Below, in pieces: positions 35,494-43,909 of a stretch of DNA of 44,941 nt. The DNA comes from Planctomycetia bacterium. GTDB lineage: Bacteria; Planctomycetota; Planctomycetia; Pirellulales; PALSA-1355. Position 1 is the first letter of the stretch, and every line of letters begins with the position of its first letter. Below the pieces are notes generated by a model. It saw nothing but the letters and a program-made list of their open reading frames with translations. It made no database searches and had not been told where the DNA came from. Location of the stretch: contig JACQFF010000166.1 in assembly GCA_016200205.1 (NCBI GenBank), forward strand, positions 1 through 44,941, given 5' to 3'. The position numbers were made by a program, and so were the translations under genes.

Positions 35494-35988
35494 ATGAGCG
35501 CTGAATCCCGCCTGGCTGAACTCCGCCTGCAATTGCCTCCCGTCCCCAAACCGGCCGGCGTTTACAAGCCGGTCGTCGTCTTGGGCAATATGGCCTACGT
35601 GTCGGGGCACGGCCCGGTAAAGCCCGACAAGACGATGATCACCGGCCGCATCGGCGTGGACACCGATCTCGAAGGCGGAATTCAATCGGCACGTCAAACC
35701 GGTTTGGCCATTCTCGCCACCTTGCGCGAGTATCTCGGCAGCTTGGATCACGTGGTCCGCGTGGTCAAGGTCTTGGGCATGGTCAACTGCACGCCCGACT
35801 TCAAGCAACAGCCGCTGGTGATCAACGGTTGCAGCGAACTTTTCCGCGACATCTGGGGAGAAGACCACGGCGTCGGCGCCCGCAGCGCGGTCGGCATGGG
35901 TTCATTGCCGGGCAACATCACCACCGAAATCGAAGCGATTTTCGAGCTGTCCAGCCCGGTTGAGACGAAGGCCGGCGGCGTCCGATAA
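35494..35988 (+). CDS. RidA family protein (YjgF/UK114)
   Basis: The 164-residue protein belongs to the RidA/YjgF superfamily; canonical RidA hydrolyses reactive enamine/imine intermediates made by PLP enzymes. Seen are YVSGHGPVKPDK, GGIQSARQTGLAILATLREY, LDHVVRVVKVLGMVNCTPDF and MGSLPGNITTEIEAIFEL. The canonical Arg of RidA (in the C-T-R-x-x-x segment) is not obvious, and the protein is longer than RidA (about 128 residues), so it is one of the Rid subfamilies, which may have a different substrate. The ribosome binding site AAAGGAGCACG lies before ATG at 35494. The position next to hisG is notable because Rid proteins affect PRPP-linked pathways. Confidence 0.85.
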   Translation: MSAESRLAELRLQLPPVPKPAGVYKPVVVLGNMAYVSGHGPVKPDKTMITGRIGVDTDLEGGIQSARQTGLAILATLREYLGSLDHVVRVVKVLGMVNCTPDFKQQPLVINGCSELFRDIWGEDHGVGARSAVGMGSLPGNITTEIEAIFELSSPVETKAGGVR

Positions 35989-36019
35989 CGCTCGACGATC
36001 CGTCCGCGCCGGCCATGAT

Positions 36020-36640
36020 CTACAAGTCACCGCCGCCCGACAGATCGTCGCGCAAGTGGCCCCGTTCGTTGAGCGACAATAATCTAAAATCTTTTTCCCA
36101 GACCACGGTGCTGATCGAGCCGTTGTCGAGCGAGAATGGATTGCGCCCGGCGGGGATTTCCAAGAGCGCCTTGAAGGCGGCCGACAACGAGCCGCCGTGC
36201 GCCACGACGACCGCCTGGCGATAGCCCGCCTCGCGAATCGCGCAAAATGCGTCGCGGGCGCGGTTCATCAGATCCCGACGCGATTCGCCCTCGGGGATCC
36301 GGTAGTCGGGGTCTTGGCTCCGCCAGCGGGCCGCTTCGGCCGGGAATTGCCGATCGATTTCATCCCAGCAGAGTCCCTGAAAAATGCCGGCGTCAATCTC
36401 CATCAGGCGCGGATCTACCTGCACGGACATGTTCAACTTGTCGGCCACGCACTGCGCCGAATCCAAGGCGCGGTGCAATGGGCTGGCGATGATCGCGTCG
36501 AGTGCGAGCGTGCCGAGCGCCTCGGCGACGGCCTGGCATTGGCGCTGGCCCAACGGCGAGAGCTCGCTATCGCTCTGTCCTTGAATCCGGCCGGACAGGT
36601 TGTAAAACGTCTCACCGTGGCGCACGCAAAACAACTTCAT
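36020..36640 (-). CDS. Histidine phosphatase family protein (phosphoglycerate mutase-like)
   Basis: The 206-residue protein begins MKLFCVRHGETFYNLSGRIQ with the catalytic RHG and R of the family. Further signatures are SDSELSPLGQRQCQAVAEAL, IIASPLHRALDSAQCVADKL and VVVAHGGSLSAAFKALL, whose His pairs with the phospho-His. The acid residue EIDAGIFQG is also present. It hydrolyses a small phosphoester, such as a sugar or phosphoglycerate; the substrate is not predictable. ATG at 36640 is preferred because the family begins there and GAGGGC is at the right distance. Two genes on this strand are close: the thioredoxin-trypsin gene starts 78 bases upstream of this one's start. Confidence 0.85.
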   Translation of the reverse strand: MKLFCVRHGETFYNLSGRIQGQSDSELSPLGQRQCQAVAEALGTLALDAIIASPLHRALDSAQCVADKLNMSVQVDPRLMEIDAGIFQGLCWDEIDRQFPAEAARWRSQDPDYRIPEGESRRDLMNRARDAFCAIREAGYRQAVVVAHGGSLSAAFKALLEIPAGRNPFSLDNGSISTVVWEKDFRLLSLNERGHLRDDLSGGGDL

Positions 36641-36717
36641 CGGGCCCTCATCGGCGGACTGATGAACATCGAGACCATTCGCGTTTGGCCGCGCCGGCGT
36701 TCGCTTGTCGGCCCATC

Positions 36718-38235
36718 CTAGCGGAGCTTTGAATCGAGCGGGGCCGGGTCCAGACGGCCCCGTTCGCGCGGGCCGCCGGGAACGGGCGACTCTAGGATTT
36801 GAGGGCGAACTTTGAGCGATGTCAAATGGCGCGCTTCTTGAGCCTCGCGATCGGCCGCCAATTGCTTCAAAAAGGCCGATGAGGCCCGATCGAGCATGAT
36901 CACTTCGCTCTTGGCCTGCGGATTGGAGAGCGAACGCACAACGCAAATCACTTCCGCGCTGTCTCCCCGCTGCCGCATTTCCGCCAAGGCGGCCCGCTCC
37001 GCGTCACTGAGGCCACCCGGGGGATCAGCTTGCGAAGCAGACTGGGCCGCCGATAGACCCCGGGCAGGTCCCTGCGTGGCATACTTCGGTTTTGGCATTC
37101 GCGCCGGCATGTTGGGGACCTGGGCGGTGCCGGCCAGCTCTGGCTCGGGTTGGGTGCGCCGGTTTTGATACACGGTCGCTAGTCCGGCTTGATCGAGTTG
37201 GCCGTGGATGGCGGCCAGCGCGGCGTACAGTCCTTCGTTGTCGGCCGGATCCGCCGCGTTGCAGACGCCGATCACCAGGCCATCGCTGGTAAACAGCCCC
37301 CCACCGCTGCGGCCCTGGACCGGCAGACCCGCGATTTCCAGATTCGGCGGGCCGCCGAATTTATTGATCGCCGTGATTTTGGTTTCCAGCGCCGTGGCGG
37401 GTCCGCCATTGTTGCAGCCGACGCTGATCACCTTGTCGCCTCGCGCAATCGGTTGGCCTGCGGGCGCCACTTGCGCAACGTGAAGCGGAACTCCCGGCCG
37501 AATGCTGACCAGGCCGATGTCGCTTTTCAGGTCGTAGCTGACCAAGCGGCCGGGCACTTTCTGCGGAGCTCGCGGCCCGAACAAGTCGACCGTGATTTGA
37601 CCCTTGCCCTGCGAATCGCGAAAAATATGGCCGCACGTGAGCACCAGGGCTTCGCCCTGCCGCGAATCGATCAGCGTCCCCGATCCGTATGAGGTCCCCT
37701 GCGGGTCCTGAATCGTCAAACGAACGCTGGCGCGAATCAAGTCTTGCAAGCTGGCGGGAGGCTCGGGGGCGGGTTTGGTCGCCAGTCCGCGCGGGTCGGC
37801 GGAACGAGAATCCGCGGACCGCGAGGCCGTCAATGGGTTCCGATCCAATTCGCCGGGCAAAGCGATACTCCGCAGCGGCGGATCGGGCGATTGGGCGCGC
37901 GCGTTCTCGATTCCACCTTGACCGCTTCGAAAGCCGCCTTTCGAAAACAAATCCAAAAGCTCCGCCCGACGCACGGCGCCGGTGACCCGGCCGACTTCCT
38001 TGCCATCGACCAGCAGCACGAAGCAGGGGATACTTTCCACGTGATATTGCGTAGCCAGGTCGCGCTGGCGATCGATGTTGACCTTGCGCACGGGGTAGCC
38101 GGCCTGCTCGAGTTCGGCAAGGGTGCCCTCCATCGATCGACAGGGTGCACACCAGGGGGCATGAAAGTCCAACAGCACTGTCTCGCCCCCACTCGAAAGC
38201 GCCATAACCAGGGCTGCAATCTGCATCGAGACCAT
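36718..38235 (-). CDS. Thioredoxin domain fused to a trypsin-like serine protease
   Basis: The 505-residue protein has a thioredoxin fold at residues 16-110 with W28-C-A-P-C and cis-Pro (SIPCF). A Ser/Pro-rich linker follows, then a trypsin-like domain (about 160-330). H203 (VLTCGHIFRD), D239 (LKSDIGLVS) and S310 (QGRSGGGLF) make the expected triad. No PDZ domain is visible, and the last 150 residues are low-complexity and charged. The N-terminal hydrophobic segment is short, so export is uncertain. ATG at 38235 is chosen because GGAGG lies five bases upstream; ATG at 38247 and another downstream are possible. It could be a redox-linked protease or quality-control factor. Confidence 0.85.
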   Translation of the reverse strand: MVSMQIAALVMALSSGGETVLLDFHAPWCAPCRSMEGTLAELEQAGYPVRKVNIDRQRDLATQYHVESIPCFVLLVDGKEVGRVTGAVRRAELLDLFSKGGFRSGQGGIENARAQSPDPPLRSIALPGELDRNPLTASRSADSRSADPRGLATKPAPEPPASLQDLIRASVRLTIQDPQGTSYGSGTLIDSRQGEALVLTCGHIFRDSQGKGQITVDLFGPRAPQKVPGRLVSYDLKSDIGLVSIRPGVPLHVAQVAPAGQPIARGDKVISVGCNNGGPATALETKITAINKFGGPPNLEIAGLPVQGRSGGGLFTSDGLVIGVCNAADPADNEGLYAALAAIHGQLDQAGLATVYQNRRTQPEPELAGTAQVPNMPARMPKPKYATQGPARGLSAAQSASQADPPGGLSDAERAALAEMRQRGDSAEVICVVRSLSNPQAKSEVIMLDRASSAFLKQLAADREAQEARHLTSLKVRPQILESPVPGGPRERGRLDPAPLDSKLR

Positions 38236-38888
38236 GTATCCCTCCATGGAAAAAAATGCCCCGACTGCTCGATCCGTGAGCAGTGTTCTGTTGCGCGCTC
38301 AAGGCCAGCAGCGCACGACGGTAGCCCGACCCGAATTGCTGGCAGCAGGCCCTGGAAACCAGTGCCTGCGGACGGGGACCGCTCGAACAACCTCCTTGTC
38401 GAACAACGCGTTGGAAAAAGCGTAGACGTCGGCGAGCCGATGGGTCAGGCCTCCTGCCGAACCCGGTATGGACACGATTTTGGCTAGCGACGGCGGGAAC
38501 TCAACTGCCGCGACTCACGCCGATTTTTGGCTTGAGCGTCCAACATCTTGGTCCGTTTTTCCAATTCTTACAACCTCAATTCTTGGCCACCCGTTTGCCA
38601 GCATCGCCGGCCGTTTGGCCCCAAGTCATACGTTTTTACTCGTTTAGGGCGCCGCAACCGTCTTTCTGAAGCACGAACCAGGTGGCCAGCGTGGTTGATG
38701 ATGCAGTTGACATGCCAAGAGCTTCAGAAATTAGCAACACGGCGCGAGACCGCCGTTGCCCCGTGCTCTACGATAGAAGAGTCGGCCCGGAGCGATTGGC
38801 AAGCTAGCGCGAGCACTTGACGGACACCCACGGGCCGGTAGGCTCAGGTTTCTCGCTCGCTTCTTTGTCTCACGGATCAGGTAGTTGG
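38236..38888. other. Divergent intergenic region
   Basis: The 653 bases between the thioredoxin-trypsin gene and the histidine kinase gene hold no frame with recognisable similarity. They should contain both promoters. No repeat or RNA element was recognised. Confidence 0.4.
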
Positions 38889-39851
38889 ATGCGCACTTCG
38901 TATGGCTGGCCAATCACGCTAGCGGTCGTGATGATCGTGCTGGTCGTCACGCTGATTGTCGGTTGGGTCGCATTGACGGTGCGCGAGACCGAGAAATCGG
39001 CCGCCTTTTGGGTCCTGCTCCTGGTCGGCACGCTGTTTTTGGTCCTGGTGCTGGTCGGCGTGGTTTTATATCTGTTGATCTCGATCAAAGGCATTCGGCT
39101 CAATCAGCGTCAATCGAATTTCATGGATAGCGTCAGCCATGAATTGAAATCTCCAATTGCCTCGCTGAAACTTTACTTGCAAACGCTCGCTCGCCGCAGC
39201 GTTACCGAACAGCAACAAGCGAACTTTTATCGGTTTATGCTCGACGACGTCGAACGCCTCGACTCGCTGATCAACCACATGCTCGATGCCGCTCGACTCG
39301 ACCAGCAGCCCGTGGAGACCGACATCGCCGATGTCGAGCTCTCGGCCGTGTTGCGCAGTTGCGCCGAAACCGCCTGCCTTCGCTATCACCTGCCGATCGA
39401 AACGATTCGACTCGACGTAACTCCAGCAATTCTGCGGGCCCGCCCGATCGATATTGAAATGGTGTTTCGCAATTTAATCGACAACGCCATCAAGTACGGC
39501 GGCGTCGAGCCGGTGGTCGAAGTCGACTCGAAATTCGAGGGCGATGGCTCCGTGGTCACGCACATCATCGACAATGGTCGGGGGATTCCAGCCAAGCTGC
39601 GGCGCAAGATTTTCGGCCGCTTTGTCCGGCTGGGAAGCGAGCTGGAACGTTCGCAGTCGGGGACCGGACTGGGGCTGTTTATCGTCCGCACGCTGGTCAA
39701 ACGGCTGCACGGCAAGATCACGGTCCGCGATCGAGGCAATCAGCCGGGCACGGTTTTCGAGGTTCAGCTACCAGCCCGGCAGGCATCGGCGGAGGAGGCG
39801 AAAGAACCCTCGGCTCCGCCAATCGCAGACCCCCAGGACGCGGTTCGCTAG
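38889..39851 (+). CDS. Sensor histidine kinase, small membrane type
   Basis: The 320-residue protein has two transmembrane helices (about residues 9-30 and 40-64) separated by only about ten residues, so there is no real external sensing domain. The H-box is S-H84-E-L-K-S-P, followed by the dimerisation helices. The ATPase part has NLIDNAIKYGG (N box), IIDNGRGIP (G1) and GTGLGLFIVRTLV (G2). It would autophosphorylate H84 and pass the phosphate to the response regulator encoded 145 bases downstream. A palindromic repeat lies between the two genes. ATG at 38889 is chosen; TTG at 38817 would add 24 residues. The stimulus is unknown and may be sensed within the membrane. Confidence 0.9.
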   Translation: MRTSYGWPITLAVVMIVLVVTLIVGWVALTVRETEKSAAFWVLLLVGTLFLVLVLVGVVLYLLISIKGIRLNQRQSNFMDSVSHELKSPIASLKLYLQTLARRSVTEQQQANFYRFMLDDVERLDSLINHMLDAARLDQQPVETDIADVELSAVLRSCAETACLRYHLPIETIRLDVTPAILRARPIDIEMVFRNLIDNAIKYGGVEPVVEVDSKFEGDGSVVTHIIDNGRGIPAKLRRKIFGRFVRLGSELERSQSGTGLGLFIVRTLVKRLHGKITVRDRGNQPGTVFEVQLPARQASAEEAKEPSAPPIADPQDAVR

Positions 39852-39885
39852 AATTCAAGGCGCAGGGCAAAACCGCGTTGTGCAA

Positions 39886-39977
39886 TCCCCTCTCCCCCTG
39901 GGAGAGCGTTAGGGTGAGGGAGGACACGAAGAAGACAGGGCCCTCACCCCGGCCCTCTCCCAGAGGGAGTGGGAGGG
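39886..39977. repeat. Interspersed palindromic element, copy 3
   Basis: This is the third copy of the element at 648-740 and 19129-19221: CCCCTCTCCCCCTGGGAGAGCG, GTGAGGGAGG pairing with CCCTCACCC, and CCCTCTCCCAGAGGGAGTGGGAGG at the right. It lies between the histidine kinase and response regulator genes. Confidence 0.75.
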
Positions 39978-39996
39978 AAAGACTTGTTGGCAAGCC

Positions 39997-40713
39997 ATGA
40001 AGCACATCTTGGTAGTCGAAGACGAACAGCACCTGGCATTCGGCATCAAGTACAACTTGGAAGCCGAAGGTTACGAGGTGACGACGGCCGGCGACGGCCC
40101 GGCTGCGCTCAAACTGTTCGAAGAGAATTCACCAACGGTTGATCTGGTGATTCTCGATCTGATGTTGCCCGGCATGAGCGGATACGCCGTTTGCGAAGCG
40201 CTGCGCGAAAAAGGCAACGACGTGCCCGTGCTGATGCTCAGTGCCCGCACGCTGGTGGAAGACCGGGTTCGCGGTTACGACGTAGGCGCCGACCAGTACC
40301 TGCAAAAACCATTCGAGCTGGAAGAGCTGTTGAGCATGACGCGAAACCTGTTGGCTCGTCGGGCGAAGGAGGGCCCGCGTCCGGATGGCAAAGTGGTCGG
40401 GCCGATTTACGAGTTCGGCCGCGCGCAAATCAATTTCGACACCTTCAGCGTCACCGTGGCGGGCGAGCAGTTGCGGCTCACGCACACCGAAATGAAGCTG
40501 CTGCGATACTTCGCCGAAAACGAGGGCTCGGTGGTCACCCGGGCCGAATTGCTGGAGCACGTGTGGGGCATGTCGCACATGCCCACCACGCGCACCGTCG
40601 ACAACTTCATCGTCAACTTGCGAAAATATTTCGAAGAAGACCCGGCCCGGCCCAAGCACTTCTTGAGCGTCCGCGGAGCCGGCTACCGCTTTGTCGTCGA
40701 TGGAAAAGGTTGA
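39997..40713 (+). CDS. Response regulator, OmpR/PhoB family
   Basis: The 238-residue protein has a receiver domain with acid pocket E8-D9-E10, phospho-acceptor D54 (LVILDLMLPGMSG), T/S and K in the QKPFEL segment, and a C-terminal winged-helix DNA-binding domain (LRLTHTEMKLLRYFAENEGS, ELLEHVWGMSHMPTTRTVDN, RGAGYRFV). It is the cognate partner of the kinase encoded just upstream and activates or represses unknown promoters as a phosphorylated dimer. Start ATG at 39997 is preceded by the palindromic repeat and GGGAGGGAAAGA. Its stop is only 15 bases from the stop of the next, convergent gene. Confidence 0.93.
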   Translation: MKHILVVEDEQHLAFGIKYNLEAEGYEVTTAGDGPAALKLFEENSPTVDLVILDLMLPGMSGYAVCEALREKGNDVPVLMLSARTLVEDRVRGYDVGADQYLQKPFELEELLSMTRNLLARRAKEGPRPDGKVVGPIYEFGRAQINFDTFSVTVAGEQLRLTHTEMKLLRYFAENEGSVVTRAELLEHVWGMSHMPTTRTVDNFIVNLRKYFEEDPARPKHFLSVRGAGYRFVVDGKG

Positions 40714-40728
40714 GTTGCCGGCCTTGAT

Positions 40729-43620
40729 CTACGGCTTGACCAGCTCGAAATCGTCCGGCGACTTGCCCAGGTAGATGTGGTCGAACAGGGCATATTCGCC
40801 GTCCACCGGCGACAGCGCGACGCCAGTGAACGTGAACTCGCCGAAGTCGGCGAACAGGTCGCGCGTGACCACGGTAAAGCCGCTGGGCAAATTGGCGTCG
40901 ATCGCCACCGAGCCGGCATATTGCTCGCCCGCAGGTCCGGCGTGGTAGCGAAACTTGGCCGGATTGTTGGCGGCGGGACCCCACATGCCGTCATGATTCA
41001 ACTGCAAGCAGATGGTCTGACCGCCCTGCTTCTTCCAGGCGAACCGCAGAAAGCGGTATTCGCCGGGACCCGGCGTTTCGCGAATTTTCACGCCCAAGCC
41101 CGGCAGAGCCAGATTGAGGCGTTGGTCGGGCGTGACTTTGATCGAGGCCAGTCCCGAATACTTTTCTTCCGCGATGAGGCTGGCATGTCCACCCCCTTCT
41201 TTCAAATTGGCGAGGAACTCGACCTGGTCTTCGAAGACGACGAGCGGTTTTTCAGCCGGCGGCTTTTCGCCCGGTACGACTTTGATGGCCAGGGGAATCT
41301 CATTGGCGCGGATGACCGAATTCGGATTCTTCAGGTCGGTTTGCGTCGTGGCCACGAGCTTCACGTTGGCCAAATCTCCCTCCGGCGTGGCGTAGGGAAG
41401 GGCGATGGGAAATTCGAATTCCGACTTGTCGCCGGGCACCACGATGCTGGGCGCCTTGATGCCTTTGGGCAAGCCGGCCAGGCTGACACCGACCGCGAGC
41501 GAAAATCCTCCGACGCGATTGATTTTGCCCGTCACCTTGCCGGTGGGACCGACGCCCGCCCGCGCTTCGACGGGACCTTGGCTGGCCAACTCCAATGAGA
41601 TAGGGCTGGTCGCCAACATGCGTCGCGCCGGCGTCACGGCGGAGGCCACCACGCTTTTGTTGTCGGCGGCCAGCAAATTGGCCCCAATGGCCAGATCGTA
41701 CGCAAACAACGCCAGATCCGGCGGCACCAGGATCTTGGCCGCGACATCAGTTTGGTCCGCGGGAATCATCGGCGGTGCTTCGAAGCGAATCGTGCGCTCA
41801 ACGTCATCGACCTCGCGATCCTGGTTGTTGACTTTTATTTTTTTGCGCGGCGTCAACTGAGTCGTTAGCAACGTCAAACGAACGGCGCCCGCGGCTCCGC
41901 TGGCACGATTGACTCTCAATTTCACGGGTAGCGCGGTGCCCAGCGCCAGCGCGGAGTCGGCGCTGAACAAGTCCCACGCCAATCCCAGCGGACTGGGAGT
42001 CGTCACGGCCACGGCCACTTCATCGCGCAACCACGGCTGGCATTTGTTCACCGTGTTTTCCGGCATCAGCGCGGCCCGTTTGAGCGAAATGTTTCCTTCC
42101 GTGCTGGTGCCCAACACGGTAGTTAGCGATTGGGCAGGGCTCAGACCCGGCGCGCTGAGCGTCACGAAAGCCTCGGCGGCGCCGGCGGGAATTTCATCGC
42201 CGGTAATCGAAACGCTGGTGGGCAGATTGGGAAAAGTCAGTTTGATTCTTCCGTCGTAGCCAGCCCGCTTCACGCGCACCAGCACCAGGGCCGCGCCATC
42301 CTTCGGCACCAGATAGCGCTCTTCATCCAGCGACAGCGAAAAATCTGGCCCGCCGCCGGGTGTGATTGAAATCCGATAGATGAAGTCGGGGCCGCCGCGG
42401 CCTTGCAAATCGCGGATCGCGACAACCACGGCGCTGGTCTTGTCGGGCACTTTGAAATCGAGCCCCGGATCGCTGGTGCCGGGTTGATCGTCGTTGCCGG
42501 CCAATTCATTGCCCTGTTCGTTTTGGATCGACAAAACGCCGTCCAACTGCGAGCCGGCCCGGCGGGCCAGCACGTCGAACCGCAACTGCTGGCCCGGCGT
42601 CACCGCCAGGCGATAGCGGTCCTGCGCGCCCTTGTTCATGATTCGGCCGTTGATGGCGACCGGCGCGGCGGGGATTTCTTGCAATTTATCAGCGGCGGCC
42701 GCTTGCAAAATCTCGGCGTGATCGCTGACAATCACCGGTGGCCGCGAACCGGAAAGGAGATTGACCCCCAAGGGCCAGGGCGCCGGCTGAAATTGCTGCG
42801 GTGGGCCATCGGCCTTTGTCCATAGGGCCGACGCGCGTGCATCGGCCGGGAAATTGGCCGCGGCAAACTCAAAGCTTGCGCCGGTTCCTTGTTGCACCGC
42901 GAGCGGGTAAGCCAGATCGGCGTAATGGAAATCGCCAACCTTCAAACGAAAAAAGCCCGGCTCGGCGCCGCGGTAAAGCGAGTCGTGCAACTCGATGGCG
43001 TATTGTCCGTCGGCGGGTAGCATGGCTTTCATGCGGGTATCGCCGGCAATGGACGGAATCGCCTGGCTCCAACTCAGTTGGACACGCCGCGCGTCGTACA
43101 GATGCAGCACGGGATTCAACTTTGCCCCCAAGCGCAGGCTCTCGACTTCGACGAGCACCTGCTGACCTTGTTTGCCGGCAAACGAGGTCGAAAGCACGGT
43201 GCTGCCGGTGAGCCCGCCGGTCATGGCGACGCCCAAATTTGCTAACTGCGGAGCAAAAGGAAGCTGCGGCAGATTGTCGACGCCGATTGCGGCCGCGTCT
43301 GAAATGCCGCTGGCCGAGGCGACTCGCAGCAAGTAAATGCCGCTGGGGGTTTGCCCATCCAAGGAAATCTCGACTTCCAGGCGCTGGGCAGTCGCCCCGT
43401 CTTTGATCGCCTGATTGGCCACCGGCGCGGTAAGCAAAATCCGCGGCTCGGGCAGCAATTCGCTTCCGTCGATCACCAGCGTGGTGGTTCCGCCGGCCTG
43501 CAAACCCCGCAGAGAAAGACTATTGATCCGCGGAGCGGCCGAAGCCGTCGCCGGTCCAATAAGGGCTATCGACAGAGCAAAACTCAACAGGCAGCCGAAT
43601 TGCAGCACGGCACGTATCAT
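40729..43620 (-). CDS. Large secreted protein with IPT/TIG-like and PPC-type domains
   Basis: The 963-residue protein has a signal peptide (MIRAVLQFGCLLSFALSIAL, cut near ASA-A). An IPT/TIG-like beta-sandwich follows at about 30-115 (INSLSLRGLQAGGTTTLVID, PSGIYLLRVASASGIS). Two bacterial pre-peptidase C-terminal (PPC)-like domains come next: VLVEVESLRLGAKLNPVLHL with DGQYAIELHD, and RYRLAVTPGQQLRFDVLARR with DFIYRISITPG. The second half is beta-rich with alternating conserved glycine and Asn/Lys residues and no recognised enzyme motif. The protein ends FDHIYLGKSPDDFELVKP. Planctomycete genomes encode many such proteins near PSCyt genes; their role is unknown. ATG at 43620 is the start. Confidence 0.8.
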   Translation of the reverse strand: MIRAVLQFGCLLSFALSIALIGPATASAAPRINSLSLRGLQAGGTTTLVIDGSELLPEPRILLTAPVANQAIKDGATAQRLEVEISLDGQTPSGIYLLRVASASGISDAAAIGVDNLPQLPFAPQLANLGVAMTGGLTGSTVLSTSFAGKQGQQVLVEVESLRLGAKLNPVLHLYDARRVQLSWSQAIPSIAGDTRMKAMLPADGQYAIELHDSLYRGAEPGFFRLKVGDFHYADLAYPLAVQQGTGASFEFAAANFPADARASALWTKADGPPQQFQPAPWPLGVNLLSGSRPPVIVSDHAEILQAAAADKLQEIPAAPVAINGRIMNKGAQDRYRLAVTPGQQLRFDVLARRAGSQLDGVLSIQNEQGNELAGNDDQPGTSDPGLDFKVPDKTSAVVVAIRDLQGRGGPDFIYRISITPGGGPDFSLSLDEERYLVPKDGAALVLVRVKRAGYDGRIKLTFPNLPTSVSITGDEIPAGAAEAFVTLSAPGLSPAQSLTTVLGTSTEGNISLKRAALMPENTVNKCQPWLRDEVAVAVTTPSPLGLAWDLFSADSALALGTALPVKLRVNRASGAAGAVRLTLLTTQLTPRKKIKVNNQDREVDDVERTIRFEAPPMIPADQTDVAAKILVPPDLALFAYDLAIGANLLAADNKSVVASAVTPARRMLATSPISLELASQGPVEARAGVGPTGKVTGKINRVGGFSLAVGVSLAGLPKGIKAPSIVVPGDKSEFEFPIALPYATPEGDLANVKLVATTQTDLKNPNSVIRANEIPLAIKVVPGEKPPAEKPLVVFEDQVEFLANLKEGGGHASLIAEEKYSGLASIKVTPDQRLNLALPGLGVKIRETPGPGEYRFLRFAWKKQGGQTICLQLNHDGMWGPAANNPAKFRYHAGPAGEQYAGSVAIDANLPSGFTVVTRDLFADFGEFTFTGVALSPVDGEYALFDHIYLGKSPDDFELVKP

Positions 43621-43909
43621 TGCGATACCTTCTTCAATGGTCGAAGGGTTTTCATCACGAGCTATTGATGATTGCCAAAATAATGCGACCGGACGTTTAT
43701 GCCGAACTGCCCCAGTTTCTCCGGGCTTCGGTTGGTCGCCCCTGTCCTATTTATTACCAAGGGCTCAATAGCGGCAGGAGGGAGCGCCCGGCGGGAGAAA
43801 CTCCTAGCGCGTCGATCGCCGGCGCACCCAAGCGCATGCTAACGACGGGGCTATTATTTAAACGCAATTTCTTTCGGCGGCCTCGGCGGCCCCCTCAAGC
43901 GGTGTCGTC
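43621..43909. other. Intergenic stretch without supported gene
   Basis: The 289 bases between the PPC protein and the TPR protein (both on the minus strand) contain one plus-strand frame of 97 codons with no motif or ribosome binding site. It was judged a shadow. The promoter for the PPC gene should lie here. Confidence 0.4.

Noticed and set aside
34615-35868. Long antisense frame opposite hisG and the Rid gene
   Set aside because: Both sense genes are unmistakable and the antisense frame has no recognisable family.
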